A DNA stretch of 64,000 nucleotides, from NCBI RefSeq assembly GCF_028369105.1, contig NZ_JAQNDO010000001.1:9146501-9210500 (forward strand), in the 5' to 3' direction. A program made the translations under genes and the position numbers. Shown here in pieces: positions 28,757-38,279 of this stretch; positions within the stretch are counted from its first letter, which is position 1, and every line of letters starts with the position of its first letter. This DNA is from Polyangium mundeleinium (GTDB taxonomy: Bacteria > Myxococcota_A > Polyangia > Polyangiales > Polyangiaceae). The notes under the pieces were generated by a model. That model was not told where the DNA came from, ran no database searches, and saw only the letters and a list, made by a program, of their open reading frames with translations.

Positions 28757-28910
28757 GGACCAGGTATCAACGACCGTACCAGCGATGGCCCGGGCAGTGG
28801 AAGGAAGAAACGCGGCGTGTGTGCCTCGGGGAACGATGCCCGCGCGGGCGCGGAAAAGTGTTCGGATCCCCTCGACCCTGCCTTGCACTGCCAGTACGCT
28901 CCGGCCGGCC

Positions 28911-29300
28911 ATGCCGCGAACCGCCGAGGACGTAGAGAGCTTCCTCCTGCAACTGAGCCGCCACTTCGAGATCGACGGCGGCACTTACCTCGTCTCCGCA
29001 GGCGCGGAGATGCCGCCGATCGCGATCCGCGTGGCGCCGCCGATCCTCGCCGTGCGCGTGGCGATCGGCCCGCTGCCGAAGGATCCCGAGCACCAGAACA
29101 AGCTGTTTCGCCGGTTGCTCGAGTACAACGCGACGGACCTGATGCACGCCGCCTACGGCATCGACGATCACACCGTCGTGCTGTCGGCCGCGTTGCCCCT
29201 CGACAACCTCGACCTCAACGAGCTCGAGGCCACGCTGAGCGACCTCGATCTCGCGTTGGCGCGACACGTGCCGACGCTCCACGATCTCGCCACCACCTAG
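28911..29300 (+). CDS. YbjN-like protein
   Basis: 129 residues. The compact alpha/beta domain (FLLQLSRHFEIDGGTYLV, IAIRVAPPILAVRV, LLEYNATDLMHAAYGIDDH, TVVLSAALPLDNLD) resembles the YbjN/CesT chaperone-like fold. No catalytic motif is seen. It stands 52 bases upstream of the PspA gene on the same strand and is divergent from the kinase/sigma-54 operon, suggesting an envelope-stress module. Start ATG 28911. Confidence 0.7.
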   Translation: MPRTAEDVESFLLQLSRHFEIDGGTYLVSAGAEMPPIAIRVAPPILAVRVAIGPLPKDPEHQNKLFRRLLEYNATDLMHAAYGIDDHTVVLSAALPLDNLDLNELEATLSDLDLALARHVPTLHDLATT

Positions 29301-29352
29301 GTCACGTAGCCGTAGCTCGGGAGACCAGTTCTCGGACGAGAGGCCAATCGAG

Positions 29353-30180
<828 letters not shown>

Positions 30181-30196
30181 TCGAGTAGTACCTGCC

Positions 30197-33028
30197 ATGA
30201 GTGAAGCTGGGACGACGGGCACGGGATCCGTCCGCCCCTCCGAGCAGCGCGCGCCTGCAAGCAAGGCGCAGCCGCCAGCCCTCGGAGGGAAGGACGGGCC
30301 CGTTTACGCAGAGGACATCGACGCCCTCCTGGGTCGACTCGACGCGAGTTCGAGCGGCGGGCTCGACGAAGCCGAGGCCGAGGCGCGGCTCGCGAAGTAC
30401 GGCAAGAACAGGCTCCCGGATCCGCCGCAGAAGAGCGCGCTCCGGAGGCTGCTCGAGCAGTTCGCGAACCCGCTCGTGCTCACGCTGCTCGCGGCGGCCG
30501 CGATCGCGGTCGTCGTTGGCTTCACGGATCACGAGGGCGGCATTTTGCATCGCTTCGGCGACGCGATTGCGATCCTCCTGATCGTCATCCTCAACGCGTT
30601 CCTCGGCTACTACCAGGAGCGCCGCGCCGAGGCCGCGCTCGACGCGCTGCAGAAGCTCAGCGCGCCCTCCGCGCGCGTGCGTCGCGGCGGCAAGGTGAAG
30701 GTCATCGCGGCCGAGGAGGTGGTCCCGGGCGATCTCCTGGAGCTCGAAGCGGGCGACGCGATTGCGGCCGACGCGCGGCTCGTGCAGACGATCGACCTCG
30801 CGACCGAAGAAGCGGCGCTGACGGGCGAGAGCACCGCCTCGATGAAGGACGCGCTCGCGCCGGTCGCGGCGGACGCGCCGCTCGGCGACCGCGTGAACAT
30901 GGTCTTCACGGGGACGACGGTCGTGCGCGGCAAGGCGCGCGCCGTCATCACCACGACGGGCAGCGGCACCGAGCTCGGCAAGATCGGCGAGATGATCCGG
31001 TCCGTCGGCGAGACGAAAACGCCGCTCGAAGAGCGCCTGGAGTCGTTCGGTACGACGATCCTGCGCGCCTGCCTCGTGCTCTCGGCGGTGCTCCTCGGCT
31101 GGGGCTTTTTGCGCGGCGGAAGGCCGTGGCACGAGCTCTTGCTCGAAGCCGTGAGCCTCGCGGTCGCCGCGATCCCCGAGGGTCTGCCGGCGATCACCAC
31201 GATCACGCTCGCGCTCGGCATGCAGCGCATGGCGAAGCGCGGGGCCATCGTGCGCAAGCTGCCGGCGGTCGAGACGCTCGGCGCGGCGACGGTCATCGCC
31301 TCGGACAAGACCGGCACGCTCACGCAGAACGAGATGACCGTGCGGTTCGTCTACGCCGGCGGCACGCGCTACCAGGTCACGGGCGAGGGGTACGATCCGC
31401 ACGGCGCCTTCCGGCACGAGGGCGAGATCGACCTCGACCTCGACAAGCTCCCCGCGCCGCTCACGTACACGCTCGCCACGGCCGCGCTCTGCAACAACGC
31501 GCACCTCGAGCAGGACAAGGAGACGAAGAAGTGGCGCATCGTCGGGGATCCGACGGAAGGCGCGCTGCTCGCGCTCGCGGCCAAGGGCAACCTCGCCCGC
31601 GAGTCCGTCGCCCCCTCGCACCAGTTCGTCCACGAGTTGCCCTTCGACAGCGACCGCAAGCGCATGACCGTGATCACGCGCGACAAGAACGGCCGCGAGA
31701 TCGCGCACGTGAAGGGCAGCGTCGACGTGCTCCTCCCGCTCTGCGTGAAGTACGCGAGCGACGACGGCGTGCGTGGCCTGACCGAAGAGGATCGACGCAC
31801 GATCACCCACGTCGCCGAGGAGATGAGCGGGCAGGCGCTCCGCGTGCTCGCGATCTGCCGCCGCGTGCGCAAGGACGGCGTGGCGGACGGCGACGTCGAG
31901 CGAGAGCTCACGTTCCTCGGCCTCGTGGGCATGATGGATCCGCCGCGCGCGGGCGTGAAGGAAGCCGTCGCGACCTGCAAGCGCGCCGGCATCCGCGCGG
32001 TGATGATCACCGGCGATCACAAGCTCACGGCGACCGCGATTGCCAAGGAGATCGGCCTCTGGGACGAGGGTGACGAGGCGATCACGGGCTCCGAGCTCGC
32101 GAAGATGACGGACGAGGAGCTGACGAAGCGCGTGGAGCACCTGCGCGTCTTCGCGCGGACCACGGCCGAGCAGAAGCTCCGCATCGTGCGGGCCTTCAAG
32201 GCGAAGGGGCACGTCGTGGCGATGACGGGCGACGGCGTGAACGACGCGCCGGCGCTGCGCGAGTCGCACATCGGCGTGGCGATGGGCCTCGGCGGCACGG
32301 ACGTCGCGCGGCAGGCCGCCGACCTCGTGCTCGCGGACGACAACTTCGCCACGATCGTCGAGGCGGTACGCGAAGGCCGCGCGATCTACCGCAACATCCA
32401 GAAGTTCATCTTCTTCTTGCTCTCGTCGAACATGGGCCTGCTCGTGGCCGTGTTCGTGGTGTCGTTCTTCGGCAAGTGGCCGCCGCTGACGCCGCTCATG
32501 ATCCTGTGGATCAACCTCGTCACGAACGGCCTGCCGGCCCTGGCGCTGGGCATCGATCCGCCGGATCCGCACCTCATGCGCGAGCCGCCGCGCGACACGA
32601 GCGAGGGCCTGCTGAACCGCCGCGACTACCTCGGGATCCTCTACGTCGGCGGGATCATGGGCGCCGCCGCGGTCGCGCTCTACGTGCTCTCGCCGCAGGA
32701 CGAGCAGGGGCTCCTCCAGACGCGGGCCCTCGCCTTCTCGCTGCTCGCGCTCTCGCCGCTCTTCCACGCGTGGAGCTGCCGGAGCCCGGTCCTCTCGGCC
32801 TTCTCCTCGAAGCCGCTCGTGAGCCTCCCGCTCCTGCTCGCGTGCGCCGCGAGCGCGGCGATCCACCTCGTCGCGATCCTGGTGCCGAGCCTGCGCCCGG
32901 TGTTCCGGACCTACGCGATGTCGCCGAACGAGTGGATGATCCTGCTCGTCCTGTCGGCGCTGGTGGTGCCGGCCGTGGAGATCGCCAAGGTCATCGACCG
33001 GGCGATCCGCAAGCAGACCGCCCGCTGA
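30197..33028 (+). CDS. P2-type cation-transporting ATPase (Ca2+-ATPase-like)
   Basis: 943 residues. The layout follows SERCA-like pumps: N-terminal cation-ATPase domain, TGES (~209), PEGLPA in M4, phosphorylation site DKTGTLT (Asp370), TGDGVNDAP (~678) and ten membrane helices. M5 reads SSNMGLL where SERCA has SSNVGE, and M6 reads NLVTNGLPALALG where SERCA has NLVTDGLPATALG. Two calcium-site carboxylates (SERCA Glu771 and Asp800) therefore appear as Leu and Asn, so ion specificity is uncertain. It lies 16 bases after pspA and probably supports envelope ion homeostasis. It ends one base from the convergent Rpn gene. Confidence 0.9.
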   Translation: MSEAGTTGTGSVRPSEQRAPASKAQPPALGGKDGPVYAEDIDALLGRLDASSSGGLDEAEAEARLAKYGKNRLPDPPQKSALRRLLEQFANPLVLTLLAAAAIAVVVGFTDHEGGILHRFGDAIAILLIVILNAFLGYYQERRAEAALDALQKLSAPSARVRRGGKVKVIAAEEVVPGDLLELEAGDAIAADARLVQTIDLATEEAALTGESTASMKDALAPVAADAPLGDRVNMVFTGTTVVRGKARAVITTTGSGTELGKIGEMIRSVGETKTPLEERLESFGTTILRACLVLSAVLLGWGFLRGGRPWHELLLEAVSLAVAAIPEGLPAITTITLALGMQRMAKRGAIVRKLPAVETLGAATVIASDKTGTLTQNEMTVRFVYAGGTRYQVTGEGYDPHGAFRHEGEIDLDLDKLPAPLTYTLATAALCNNAHLEQDKETKKWRIVGDPTEGALLALAAKGNLARESVAPSHQFVHELPFDSDRKRMTVITRDKNGREIAHVKGSVDVLLPLCVKYASDDGVRGLTEEDRRTITHVAEEMSGQALRVLAICRRVRKDGVADGDVERELTFLGLVGMMDPPRAGVKEAVATCKRAGIRAVMITGDHKLTATAIAKEIGLWDEGDEAITGSELAKMTDEELTKRVEHLRVFARTTAEQKLRIVRAFKAKGHVVAMTGDGVNDAPALRESHIGVAMGLGGTDVARQAADLVLADDNFATIVEAVREGRAIYRNIQKFIFFLLSSNMGLLVAVFVVSFFGKWPPLTPLMILWINLVTNGLPALALGIDPPDPHLMREPPRDTSEGLLNRRDYLGILYVGGIMGAAAVALYVLSPQDEQGLLQTRALAFSLLALSPLFHAWSCRSPVLSAFSSKPLVSLPLLLACAASAAIHLVAILVPSLRPVFRTYAMSPNEWMILLVLSALVVPAVEIAKVIDRAIRKQTAR

Positions 33029-33029
33029 T

Positions 33030-33914
33030 TCAAGGAAAGCGACGCTCGCGCCGCAGGTGCGCGAGCAACGCTTCGAGCCCGGCTGCGTCGAGCGCGGCGA
33101 GCCGGGCTCGGCGCTCGTCGTCCATTTCGATGCCGAGCACGTCGCACGTGGCCATGATGCCCTGACGAATCCCCTCTTCAAGCCCCTCTCTGCGCGCCAG
33201 CGTGAGCGCGCCGCGCTCGTTCTGGATCGCCATGCCCGAGGCGATGTACGCGTCCCACTCCTCGCGCGTGAAGCTCGCCGTACGCGCGGCCTCCAGCGCC
33301 GCGACGAGCGGCGGGTGCTGGAGCGAGGGCGGGATCATCGTCAGGTTGCGCGCCTCGCGGAAGAAGTACGCCCACTTCTCGACGAGCGACTCGGGCTCGC
33401 GCGACGTGTCGTACTTGGGCAGTTCCAGGAAGACGAACTGGAGCTCGGGCAGCCCACGCACGCCGCTCGTCTGCTCCTGCATACGCCACCGGCTGAGCAT
33501 CGGGACCGACGCGCCGTCCTGGCGCGGCCACAGCTCGAAGTCGCAGATGCTGATGCCGATGACGTCGTCGAGCTCGGGGTAGTCGTCCCCCACTTCGAGC
33601 TGGTTCGTGTAGGCCTTCGCGACGTTGTAAACGACGCGCTTCTCGAAGGCTTCGACGTTGAGCACCTGCATCTCGACGACGTAGGTCGTCCCGCGCGCAT
33701 CGACACACTTCACGTCGACGATCGAGTACTTGAGCTCGCTCACCTTGGGACGATGCTCGGCCGGCAAGAACGAGACGTCCGTGATGCGGTGGGCATGATC
33801 AAGGCCGAGCACGTCGTTCAGGAAGCCGATCAGAGCGGACTTGTGCTCCTCGGAGCCGAAGATCCGCTGGAAGACGAAGTCGGTCTTGGGATCCGCGAAC
33901 ACGGGGCGGCTCAT
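33030..33914 (-). CDS. Rpn/PD-(D/E)XK nuclease family protein
   Basis: 294 residues of the Rpn/PD-(D/E)XK 'transposase-like' nuclease family. It has 'PKTDFVFQRIFGSEEHKSAL' at the N-terminus, then FLNDVL and the nuclease core YSIVDVKCVDARGTTYVVEMQ (~65-85), where the Asp and the E-x-Q pair would be catalytic. The C-terminal region is rich in Arg/Glu helices. Members promote RecA-independent recombination or act as nucleases. They often multiply in genomes but are not themselves mobile; no flanking inverted repeats are seen. Start ATG 33914. Confidence 0.83.
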   Translation of the reverse strand: MSRPVFADPKTDFVFQRIFGSEEHKSALIGFLNDVLGLDHAHRITDVSFLPAEHRPKVSELKYSIVDVKCVDARGTTYVVEMQVLNVEAFEKRVVYNVAKAYTNQLEVGDDYPELDDVIGISICDFELWPRQDGASVPMLSRWRMQEQTSGVRGLPELQFVFLELPKYDTSREPESLVEKWAYFFREARNLTMIPPSLQHPPLVAALEAARTASFTREEWDAYIASGMAIQNERGALTLARREGLEEGIRQGIMATCDVLGIEMDDERRARLAALDAAGLEALLAHLRRERRFP

Positions 33915-33986
33915 GGGGATCTTCTAGCGCGAGGCGAGGACCTTGGTGGGTTTTCAGGAGTATGCGGCCTTGGCCCTGCCGTCCCC

Positions 33987-34730
33987 TCACCCCCGCGCAA
34001 GCCACGTATCAAAGCGAAGGCCACCAAGCCGCGCCCCCGGACCGGGCGTCAGCGAACGATCGTCCAGCTCTGCACCGAAGTACCCAGCTGCGGCGTCCGT
34101 CACGACCTTGCGCGGGTCCTTCTTCGCCGCGAGCCAAAGGCGGCCGATCTCGTCGCAGCCCACCGCCTCCGGGCCGGCGATCTCGACCATCCCATTCTTC
34201 GGTGCCTCTTCCACGACGGCCGCCAGTGCGGCCGCCACATCATCGGCCGCGATCGGCTGGAGCAGAGCCGGCGTCAGCATGACCGCATCGCCCTTCGTCC
34301 CAGCGTCGACGATCGCGGGCACGAACTCGAAGAACTGGGTCGCGCGCACGATCGTGTACGGCACGCCGGCCGCGCGGATCGCCTCCTCCTGCGCCACCTT
34401 CGCGAGCATGTACCCGCTCGTCGGCAGGCGGTCGGCGCCCACGACGGAGAGCGCGACGTGATGGCGAACGCCCGCGGCAACCTCGGCGGGCAGGCACACG
34501 CTGGCCGCCTGCTGGAAGAAGCTCATCACGGCTTCGGCCTCGAACGAGGGCGAGTTCACGACGTCGACGACGACCTCGGCGCCGCGCAGGGCCTCCGCGA
34601 CGCCGGCGCCGCTCAGGATGTCGACGCCCGTCGACGGCGACGCGGGTGTAACCTCGTGCCCCTTCGCGCGAAGGATCCCGCAAAGCTTCTTCCCGATAAG
34701 CCCGCTCCCCCCGAACACGACGACCTTCAT
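33987..34730 (-). CDS. NmrA-like NAD(P)-binding SDR protein
   Basis: 247 residues, an atypical SDR. The Rossmann motif is VVVFGGSGLIGKKL (3-16), then VDILSG, VVVDVVNSPSF, HHVALSVVGADRLP, YMLAKVAQEE (Y-x-x-x-K preserved) and 'PYTIVRATQFFEFV'. It is likely a sugar- or redox-sensing dehydrogenase/epimerase. CAGGAGGG lies just upstream of ATG 34730. It is divergent from the ECF41-type sigma gene; oxidoreductase/epimerase partners of this kind are the standard neighbours and targets of ECF41 sigma factors. An ECF41-like promoter precedes it. Confidence 0.85.
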   Translation of the reverse strand: MKVVVFGGSGLIGKKLCGILRAKGHEVTPASPSTGVDILSGAGVAEALRGAEVVVDVVNSPSFEAEAVMSFFQQAASVCLPAEVAAGVRHHVALSVVGADRLPTSGYMLAKVAQEEAIRAAGVPYTIVRATQFFEFVPAIVDAGTKGDAVMLTPALLQPIAADDVAAALAAVVEEAPKNGMVEIAGPEAVGCDEIGRLWLAAKKDPRKVVTDAAAGYFGAELDDRSLTPGPGARLGGLRFDTWLARG

Positions 34731-34780
34731 GACGACCCTCCTGGTTCCTGCATCCCGATCGGATGCTCCGTTGCGGGGAG

Positions 34781-34807
34781 GACCGGACAGCCCGTCGCCC
34801 TGTGACA
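34781..34807 (-). promoter_or_regulatory. ECF41-type promoter for the SDR gene
   Basis: On the minus strand TGTCACA (34807-34801) is followed by exactly 16 bases and then GGTC (34784-34781). The published ECF41 consensus is TGTCACA, 16-base spacer, CGTC, so it matches in full at -35 and in three of four bases at -10. The 5' leader to ATG 34730 would be about 45 bases. Confidence 0.65.
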
Positions 34808-34823
34808 GGTCAACGCAAAAAAA

Positions 34824-35714
34824 GTGACAGCGCCCCGGATCCCCGAACCTCCGCAGCCTGCCGCCGACCCGTTCGTCGCGTTGCGGCCGCGGCTCCTCGG
34901 CATTGCGTATCGGATCCTCGGCAGCCGGGCCGAGGCAGAGGACGTCGTGCAAGACACCTGGGTCCGCTGGCAGGCGACCGACCGGGCGACCGTGCAGGAG
35001 CCGACGGGATTCTTGGTGACGGCCACCACGCGCCTGGCGATCAACGTGGCCCAGTCTGCCCGTGTGCGCCGCGAGGTGTACGTCGGGCCCTGGCTCCCCG
35101 AGCCGATCGACACGAGCCCGAGCGCGGAGCTCGGCGCCGAGACGCAGGAAGGCCTCGCCTTGGCCGTCCTCGTGCTCCTCGAAAAGCTCTCGCCCACGGA
35201 GCGCGCGGCGTACGTGCTCCGCGAGGTGTTCGATTACCCGCACGAGGCGATCGCCGGGATCCTCCAGCTCAGCGAGGCGAACGTTCGCCAGCTCGTCACC
35301 CGCGCGCGCAAGCACCTCGCGGGCGAGCGTCGGGCCTCGGTGGGCGTCGAGCAGCAGCGGCGCCTCCTCGAGAACTTCCTCACCGCCGCGCAGACGGGAG
35401 ACCTCTCCGCGCTCGAGCGCCTCTTCGTGGCCGACGTCGCGTCGTACACGGACAGCAACGGACAGGCGCGGATGGCCGCCCGCGCCCCGGTGCACGGCCG
35501 CGAGCGCGTCGTGAAGCTCATCGCCGGCGGCGCGGCCCGCTTCTGGTCGGGCACCACCCTCACGTGGCTGGAGACGAACGGTCAGCCGTCCGTCCTCCTC
35601 CGCCGGGACGGCGTCCCGTTCGCGCTCGCGTCCATCGACGCGTCCGCCGAGGGCATCGAACGCCTCTACTGGATGATGAACCCCGAGAAGCTCGTGGCCT
35701 TCGGGACGCCGTGA
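34824..35714 (+). CDS. ECF41-type RNA polymerase sigma factor with SnoaL-like C-terminus
   Basis: 296 residues. Sigma region 2 (LGIAYRILGSRAEAEDVVQD, ~24-43) and region 4 (LSPTERAAYVLREVFDYPHE, then LSEANVRQLVTRARKHL) are clear. The linker VGPWLPEPID matches the WLPEP signature of ECF41. The C-terminal ~120 residues form a SnoaL-like domain (ARAPVHGRERVVKLI), which in ECF41 factors replaces an anti-sigma factor and tunes activity. It starts at GTG 34824 next to its presumed target, the divergent SDR gene. Confidence 0.9.
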   Translation: MTAPRIPEPPQPAADPFVALRPRLLGIAYRILGSRAEAEDVVQDTWVRWQATDRATVQEPTGFLVTATTRLAINVAQSARVRREVYVGPWLPEPIDTSPSAELGAETQEGLALAVLVLLEKLSPTERAAYVLREVFDYPHEAIAGILQLSEANVRQLVTRARKHLAGERRASVGVEQQRRLLENFLTAAQTGDLSALERLFVADVASYTDSNGQARMAARAPVHGRERVVKLIAGGAARFWSGTTLTWLETNGQPSVLLRRDGVPFALASIDASAEGIERLYWMMNPEKLVAFGTP

Positions 35715-35773
35715 GGAATCCGCCCTTTTCGCCTCGGAGCCGGCGCCGACCACGCCCGCACGCTCTCTCGTGC

Positions 35774-36074
35774 GTCTCCAAAGCTTCAAACCCCCTCGGT
35801 CCACGCTGACGCGAGGGTCTCCAAACGTTCAAACACCCTCGCGTCACGGTGACGCGCGCGTCTCGAAACGTTCAAACACCCTCGCGTCACGCTGACGTGG
35901 GGGTCTCCAAGCCTTCGAACACCCTCGCGTCACGGTGACGCGCGCGTCTCGAAACGTTCAAACACCCTCGCGTCACGAGGACGCGCGCGTCTCGAAACGT
36001 TCAAACACCCTCGCGTCACGATGACCTGCGCCGGTCGGAACGTTCCGACCCCCTGGGCACACGATTGACCGCCT
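35774..36074. repeat. Tandem array of 43-bp units
   Basis: Six contiguous units begin at 35774, 35817, 35860, 35903, 35946 and 35989, plus a degenerate seventh from 36032. The consensus starts GTCTCGAAACGTTCAAACAC. Each unit contains AACGTT and a near-palindrome CGCGTCACGGTGACGCG. The period is not a multiple of three and there are no spacers, so it is neither coding nor CRISPR. It fills most of the 463-base gap 35715-36177, upstream of the next + strand gene; tandem operator sites or simple satellite DNA are both possible. Confidence 0.9.
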
Positions 36075-36177
36075 CCCCGGGGGGACATCGGCCGGGTATC
36101 TTCGCGGGAACAACCGGCTTCGCGGGGCCTCACACCCCGGTGAACAAAGGTCCCCTGCCCCCGTCCATACCCTGCTC

Positions 36178-38106
36178 ATGACGCCCCACCGCGCTCGCCT
36201 TGGCTCCGCCCTCACCGCCCTCGCCGTCCTCGCGGGGGCCCTCTTCGCCACCTCGCCCGCGGCCGCCGATGGGTCGGCCGTGCGCGCCTCGCTCGTCGAG
36301 ACCAAGTCCATCAAGCTCGACGGCGTCCCCAAGGAGTGGCCCTCCCTGATGGCGCTCTCGTACGCCACGAAGGGCCAGCCGTCGAAGACGGACCTCGAAG
36401 CCAAGGCCGCCCTCTCCTACGACGGCACCACCCTCTTCGTCGCCGTCGACGTCACCGACGACGCCCTGCGCGGCGGCGGCGGCGACCACGTCGCCCTCAC
36501 GCTCGGCTTCCCGGGCGGCGTCGTCCACGAGGTGCTCCTCTACCCCGGCGACCCCGGAAAATCCCCCGGCGCGGCCAAGACCAAGGACGGCAAGGCCATC
36601 ACGGGCGCAAAGGTCATCGAGGCCCCGCGCAGCGGCGGCTGGACGCTCGAAGCGACGATCCCCTGGACCGCCTTCCCCCCCGCCGCGACGACCCGCGTCG
36701 GCCTGCGCGGCGCAATCCACGTGCACGACGCCGACGCAGGCAATGCCATCGAGTCGTCGGTCGGCACCGCACCCTCGACGAAGTACGAGTCGCTGCCGCC
36801 GGTGTCGATCGAGAGCGAGCAAGCGCTCGCCGAGGGGCTGCTGAAGGAGAAAAACGTCCGCGGCGCGCCCAAGTTCAATCTGATCGCAGACGTCGCGGGC
36901 GACACGCTGAAGGAGCGCGTGCTCGTGTGGGATCGGTACCTCGTGGTCCTCGGGCCGACGTTCCGCAAAGGCACCGAGTATTACTGGAACGATCTCAGCG
37001 TCGACGTCTCCGCAGGCATGTTGCCCTCGTTCGAGGCGCGCGATCTGACGGGCGACGGGCAAGCGGAGATCCTCCTGCGCAAGCGTCTCGGGACGCCGAA
37101 GAAGTACCGCGAGTACCTGCAGGTCTTGCAGTTCGGCAAGTCGGACGTGCCCACGACGCTCTTCCAGCACGAGATCGCGGTCGTGACGGAGAAGGGCGCC
37201 GTGGAGAACGAGGTCCGCTTCGACAACGACGGCGCGAAGGTCGCGATCACGATCCTGCCCGGCAAGGCGAAGGAGTTCCACGCGGGCACCTACAACGAGC
37301 CGCGCGAGAACACGATGGATCCCGTGCTCCTGCCCTGGGAGACGATCGCCTCCCAAACGTACAAGTGGAACGGGAAGGCCTTCACGAAGGCCGGCGAGAC
37401 GACACAAGCCGCGACGCCTGCGCCGGTCTCCGCGTCCAAGCCGTCCGGCGAGACGGTGAAGCCCGAGGCGCCCAAGGGTCCAAGCGCCGGCGAGCTGCTG
37501 GAGCAGGTCTACGCGCTCTACAAGAAGGAGCGGAGCGTGACAGGCAAGGCGCGCTTCAACGTGTCCGCAGATGTTTCAGGCGACAAACAAGCCGAGACGA
37601 TCCTGCTGCACGATCGGGACCTCGTGATCTTCGGCAAGGGCTTCAAAGGAGGAACGGGCTACTCGTTCCTCGCGCTCTCGCAGTTCACGAAGGGCACGGA
37701 CATCACCGAGATCAGCGCGATGGATCTGACGGGCGACGGCAAGGCCGAGATCATCGTGCAAGGCACGCTGCACGCAAATGCCTCCCCCGAGGCAGGCGGC
37801 GGCACCGTCGATCGCGACGTGCTGCTCGTCTACAAGATCGAAGGCGAAGGCCTGAAGCGCGTGTTCGCCGCCGAAATCGGCCGCGCCATCGGCAAGAAAA
37901 AGGTGAGCGGCGCCCACCGCTTCGTAAAAGCCGGCAAAGGCGTGGAGATCGAGCTCGCCTCCGGCAAAGCCACCGAGTGGACCGCCGCAACCTACCCCTT
38001 CACGCAAGACACAACCGCCAACAGTGGCATCGAGCCACTGCTCCTCCCCTGGAGCAACCTCAGCCCGGTGCGATACCGCTGGACCGGCTCCGCGTTCGGC
38101 CGCTGA
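36178..38106 (+). CDS. Secreted protein with CBM9/DOMON-like and two repeated VCBS-like modules
   Basis: 642 residues. The signal peptide ends around ATSPAAA. Residues ~40-200 look like a CBM9/DOMON beta-sandwich (IKLDGVPKEWPSL, TTLFVAVDVTDDAL, WTLEATIPWTAFP). Two homologous modules follow: 'FNLIADVAGDTLKERVLVWD' with DLTGDGQAEILL, and 'FNVSADVSGDKQAETILLHD' with DLTGDGKAEIIV. They resemble VCBS/FG-GAP calcium-loop blades and each ends with an LLPWS/E-type strand; a Pro-rich linker separates them. It is likely a periplasmic or surface binding protein. A 43-bp tandem array precedes it and repeat copy B follows five bases after its stop. Confidence 0.72.
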   Translation: MTPHRARLGSALTALAVLAGALFATSPAAADGSAVRASLVETKSIKLDGVPKEWPSLMALSYATKGQPSKTDLEAKAALSYDGTTLFVAVDVTDDALRGGGGDHVALTLGFPGGVVHEVLLYPGDPGKSPGAAKTKDGKAITGAKVIEAPRSGGWTLEATIPWTAFPPAATTRVGLRGAIHVHDADAGNAIESSVGTAPSTKYESLPPVSIESEQALAEGLLKEKNVRGAPKFNLIADVAGDTLKERVLVWDRYLVVLGPTFRKGTEYYWNDLSVDVSAGMLPSFEARDLTGDGQAEILLRKRLGTPKKYREYLQVLQFGKSDVPTTLFQHEIAVVTEKGAVENEVRFDNDGAKVAITILPGKAKEFHAGTYNEPRENTMDPVLLPWETIASQTYKWNGKAFTKAGETTQAATPAPVSASKPSGETVKPEAPKGPSAGELLEQVYALYKKERSVTGKARFNVSADVSGDKQAETILLHDRDLVIFGKGFKGGTGYSFLALSQFTKGTDITEISAMDLTGDGKAEIIVQGTLHANASPEAGGGTVDRDVLLVYKIEGEGLKRVFAAEIGRAIGKKKVSGAHRFVKAGKGVEIELASGKATEWTAATYPFTQDTTANSGIEPLLLPWSNLSPVRYRWTGSAFGR

Positions 38107-38111
38107 GCTGA

Positions 38112-38268
38112 GCGCTGCCGTCTTGGTGGGCAGGGTCGTGGCTGGTCTTGACCTGGCCTGTTCGATGAACTGCGCATCGCGCAGTTCATCGACCCTGGGT
38201 CCAGCCCCTGGCTGGTCCGGGTCCAGGGGCGGATAGCCCCTGGTCGGGCCCGGGGTGAAACCCCGGCG
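38112..38268. repeat. Hairpin-rich intergenic repeat, copy B (right half only)
   Basis: 157 bases matching the right half of copy A: a GCGCTGCCGTCTTGG-type lead, the TCGATGAACTGCGC palindrome with 14-base arms, the GGTCCGGGTCCAGGGG inverted repeat and the final CCGGGGTGAAACCCCGG hairpin. The left module with the GAAGAACTGCGC palindrome is absent. It fills the gap between two convergent genes. Confidence 0.85.
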
Positions 38269-38279
38269 AAACGCCCCTC

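Noticed and set aside
33030-33914. Rpn-type gene as part of a transposon
   Set aside because: No terminal inverted repeats or target duplications flank it, and it fits tightly between neighbouring genes.
35774-36074. Possible CRISPR array
   Set aside because: The 43-base units are contiguous with no unique spacers, and no cas genes are near.
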